Positions 63,380-64,000 of a stretch of DNA of 64,000 nt are shown here, in pieces (within the stretch, counting starts at the first letter, position 1; the number at the start of each line of letters is the position of its first letter). The translations under genes were made by a program, and so were the position numbers. The notes below the pieces were generated by a model that saw only the letters and a program-made list of their open reading frames with translations, made no database searches and had not been told where the DNA came from. Origin of the DNA: Malurus cyaneus samueli (lineage: Eukaryota; Chordata; Aves; Passeriformes; Maluridae); contig CM019227.1 of assembly GCA_009741485.1 (NCBI GenBank), positions 18,091,038-18,155,037 on the forward strand, read 5' to 3'.

Positions 63380-64000
63380 GTGAGTAACACTCAGAAATTT
63401 TCTTGCTCCAGCTGCTGAGGGCCAGTGGGAGATGGGGACTGCGGGTCTGGCTGGATGGCTGTGACAGCCCCACTGCAGGAACAGAGCCTCAGCTCTCCTC
63501 CTCCAAGTTTCCATGAAAAATAAGGATCAATATCTCAGCATTAAGAATGGTGGTTTAGTTGTTAGAAGGGGGAAAAAAAAACCCAAGAAAATCCAACCTT
63601 CTTAATTATTCTTTGACAAGGAAGGAAAAAAAATTGACATTGTTAGGCAGGGTCAGTTTGTGGCCGAACACCTTCTTTGCCATATCACCAAGTGCCACTC
63701 AGTTCAAAATCTATCCAGATGTGATCCCAATCTGCACTGTAGTATGAATGTATCTACAACTGGATTCTGAATCATACTGAGATTTTTGATTTGGTTAAAA
63801 GCTGTAAAACTTTGCAAAATTTCTTCTGTATTTTCTTCCTGGTCCTCTCTGATTGAACTGCTGGGAGATCTCTCTCCAAATCATTGTGATTTCCACTAGG
63901 ACCTTGAGAGCTGTCATTGAAATTCATTCACTGCTGATGCAGAAAGCTTCTGTTGACCATGGGAGCTGCTTTAGGCAGAGTTTCTTTGTGATATTCTGGA
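63380..64000. other. SEC14-like gene, intron running off the window
   Basis: No further exon recognised before the right edge. Confidence 0.6.

Overview
The window is nuclear DNA from a bird, probably a songbird. Multi-exon genes with GT/AG introns are scattered among many CR1 retrotransposon copies; their 3' ends carry the typical 'ggtcccttccaacccaaaccattc...gattctgtg' tail or its reverse complement. There are no operons, tRNA genes, rRNA genes or CRISPR arrays. Two assembly gaps (N runs) lie at 3621-3668 and 23671-23695.

Layout. 1-10.2 kb: poorly conserved intergenic DNA or upstream gene territory, with degraded CR1 pieces, a 459-bp direct duplication flanking the first gap, and a (CCCTT)n tract. 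10.3-49.8 kb, + strand: one large gene that I could rebuild exon by exon as 21 coding exons with matching splice phases. It encodes a predicted 677-residue paralogue of syntaxin-binding protein 4 (STXBP4/Synip). In order, the protein has an N-terminal PDZ domain that the STXBP4 I know does not have, a Ser-rich linker, a second PDZ domain that is the counterpart of the STXBP4 PDZ, an EF-hand-like block, a long coiled coil, and a degenerate, prematurely ended WW domain. 57.3-64 kb, + strand: a CpG island and the 5' end of a SEC14-like gene, most likely SEC14L1. The first 21 codons of its PRELI/MSF1 domain are at 63317-63379 and the rest lies beyond the window.

The most unusual structure is at 20.1-23.7 kb. 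About 1.35 kb carrying PDZ1 exon 4 is present twice in opposite orientation, and the only copy of the next exon (exon 5) lies on the minus strand between the arms. The phases of exon 4, exon 5 and exon 6 fit together perfectly, so the gene itself looks intact. As laid out here, however, a normal transcript could not be made: either a contig was placed backwards next to the gap, or there is a real inversion.

Introns hold several arrays: a 22-bp minisatellite of about 60 units (14.9-16.3 kb) that is open in all three forward frames, a GATGATGG-type minisatellite, a (GATA)n tract and a (GGGAA)n tract. How the proteins act is inferred from their families: STXBP4-type proteins are PDZ/coiled-coil adaptors in vesicle trafficking, and SEC14L1-type proteins are PRELI-CRAL/TRIO-GOLD lipid-transfer/adaptor proteins. 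The two genes share strand and are about 7.5 kb apart, but nothing in the sequence shows that they work together.
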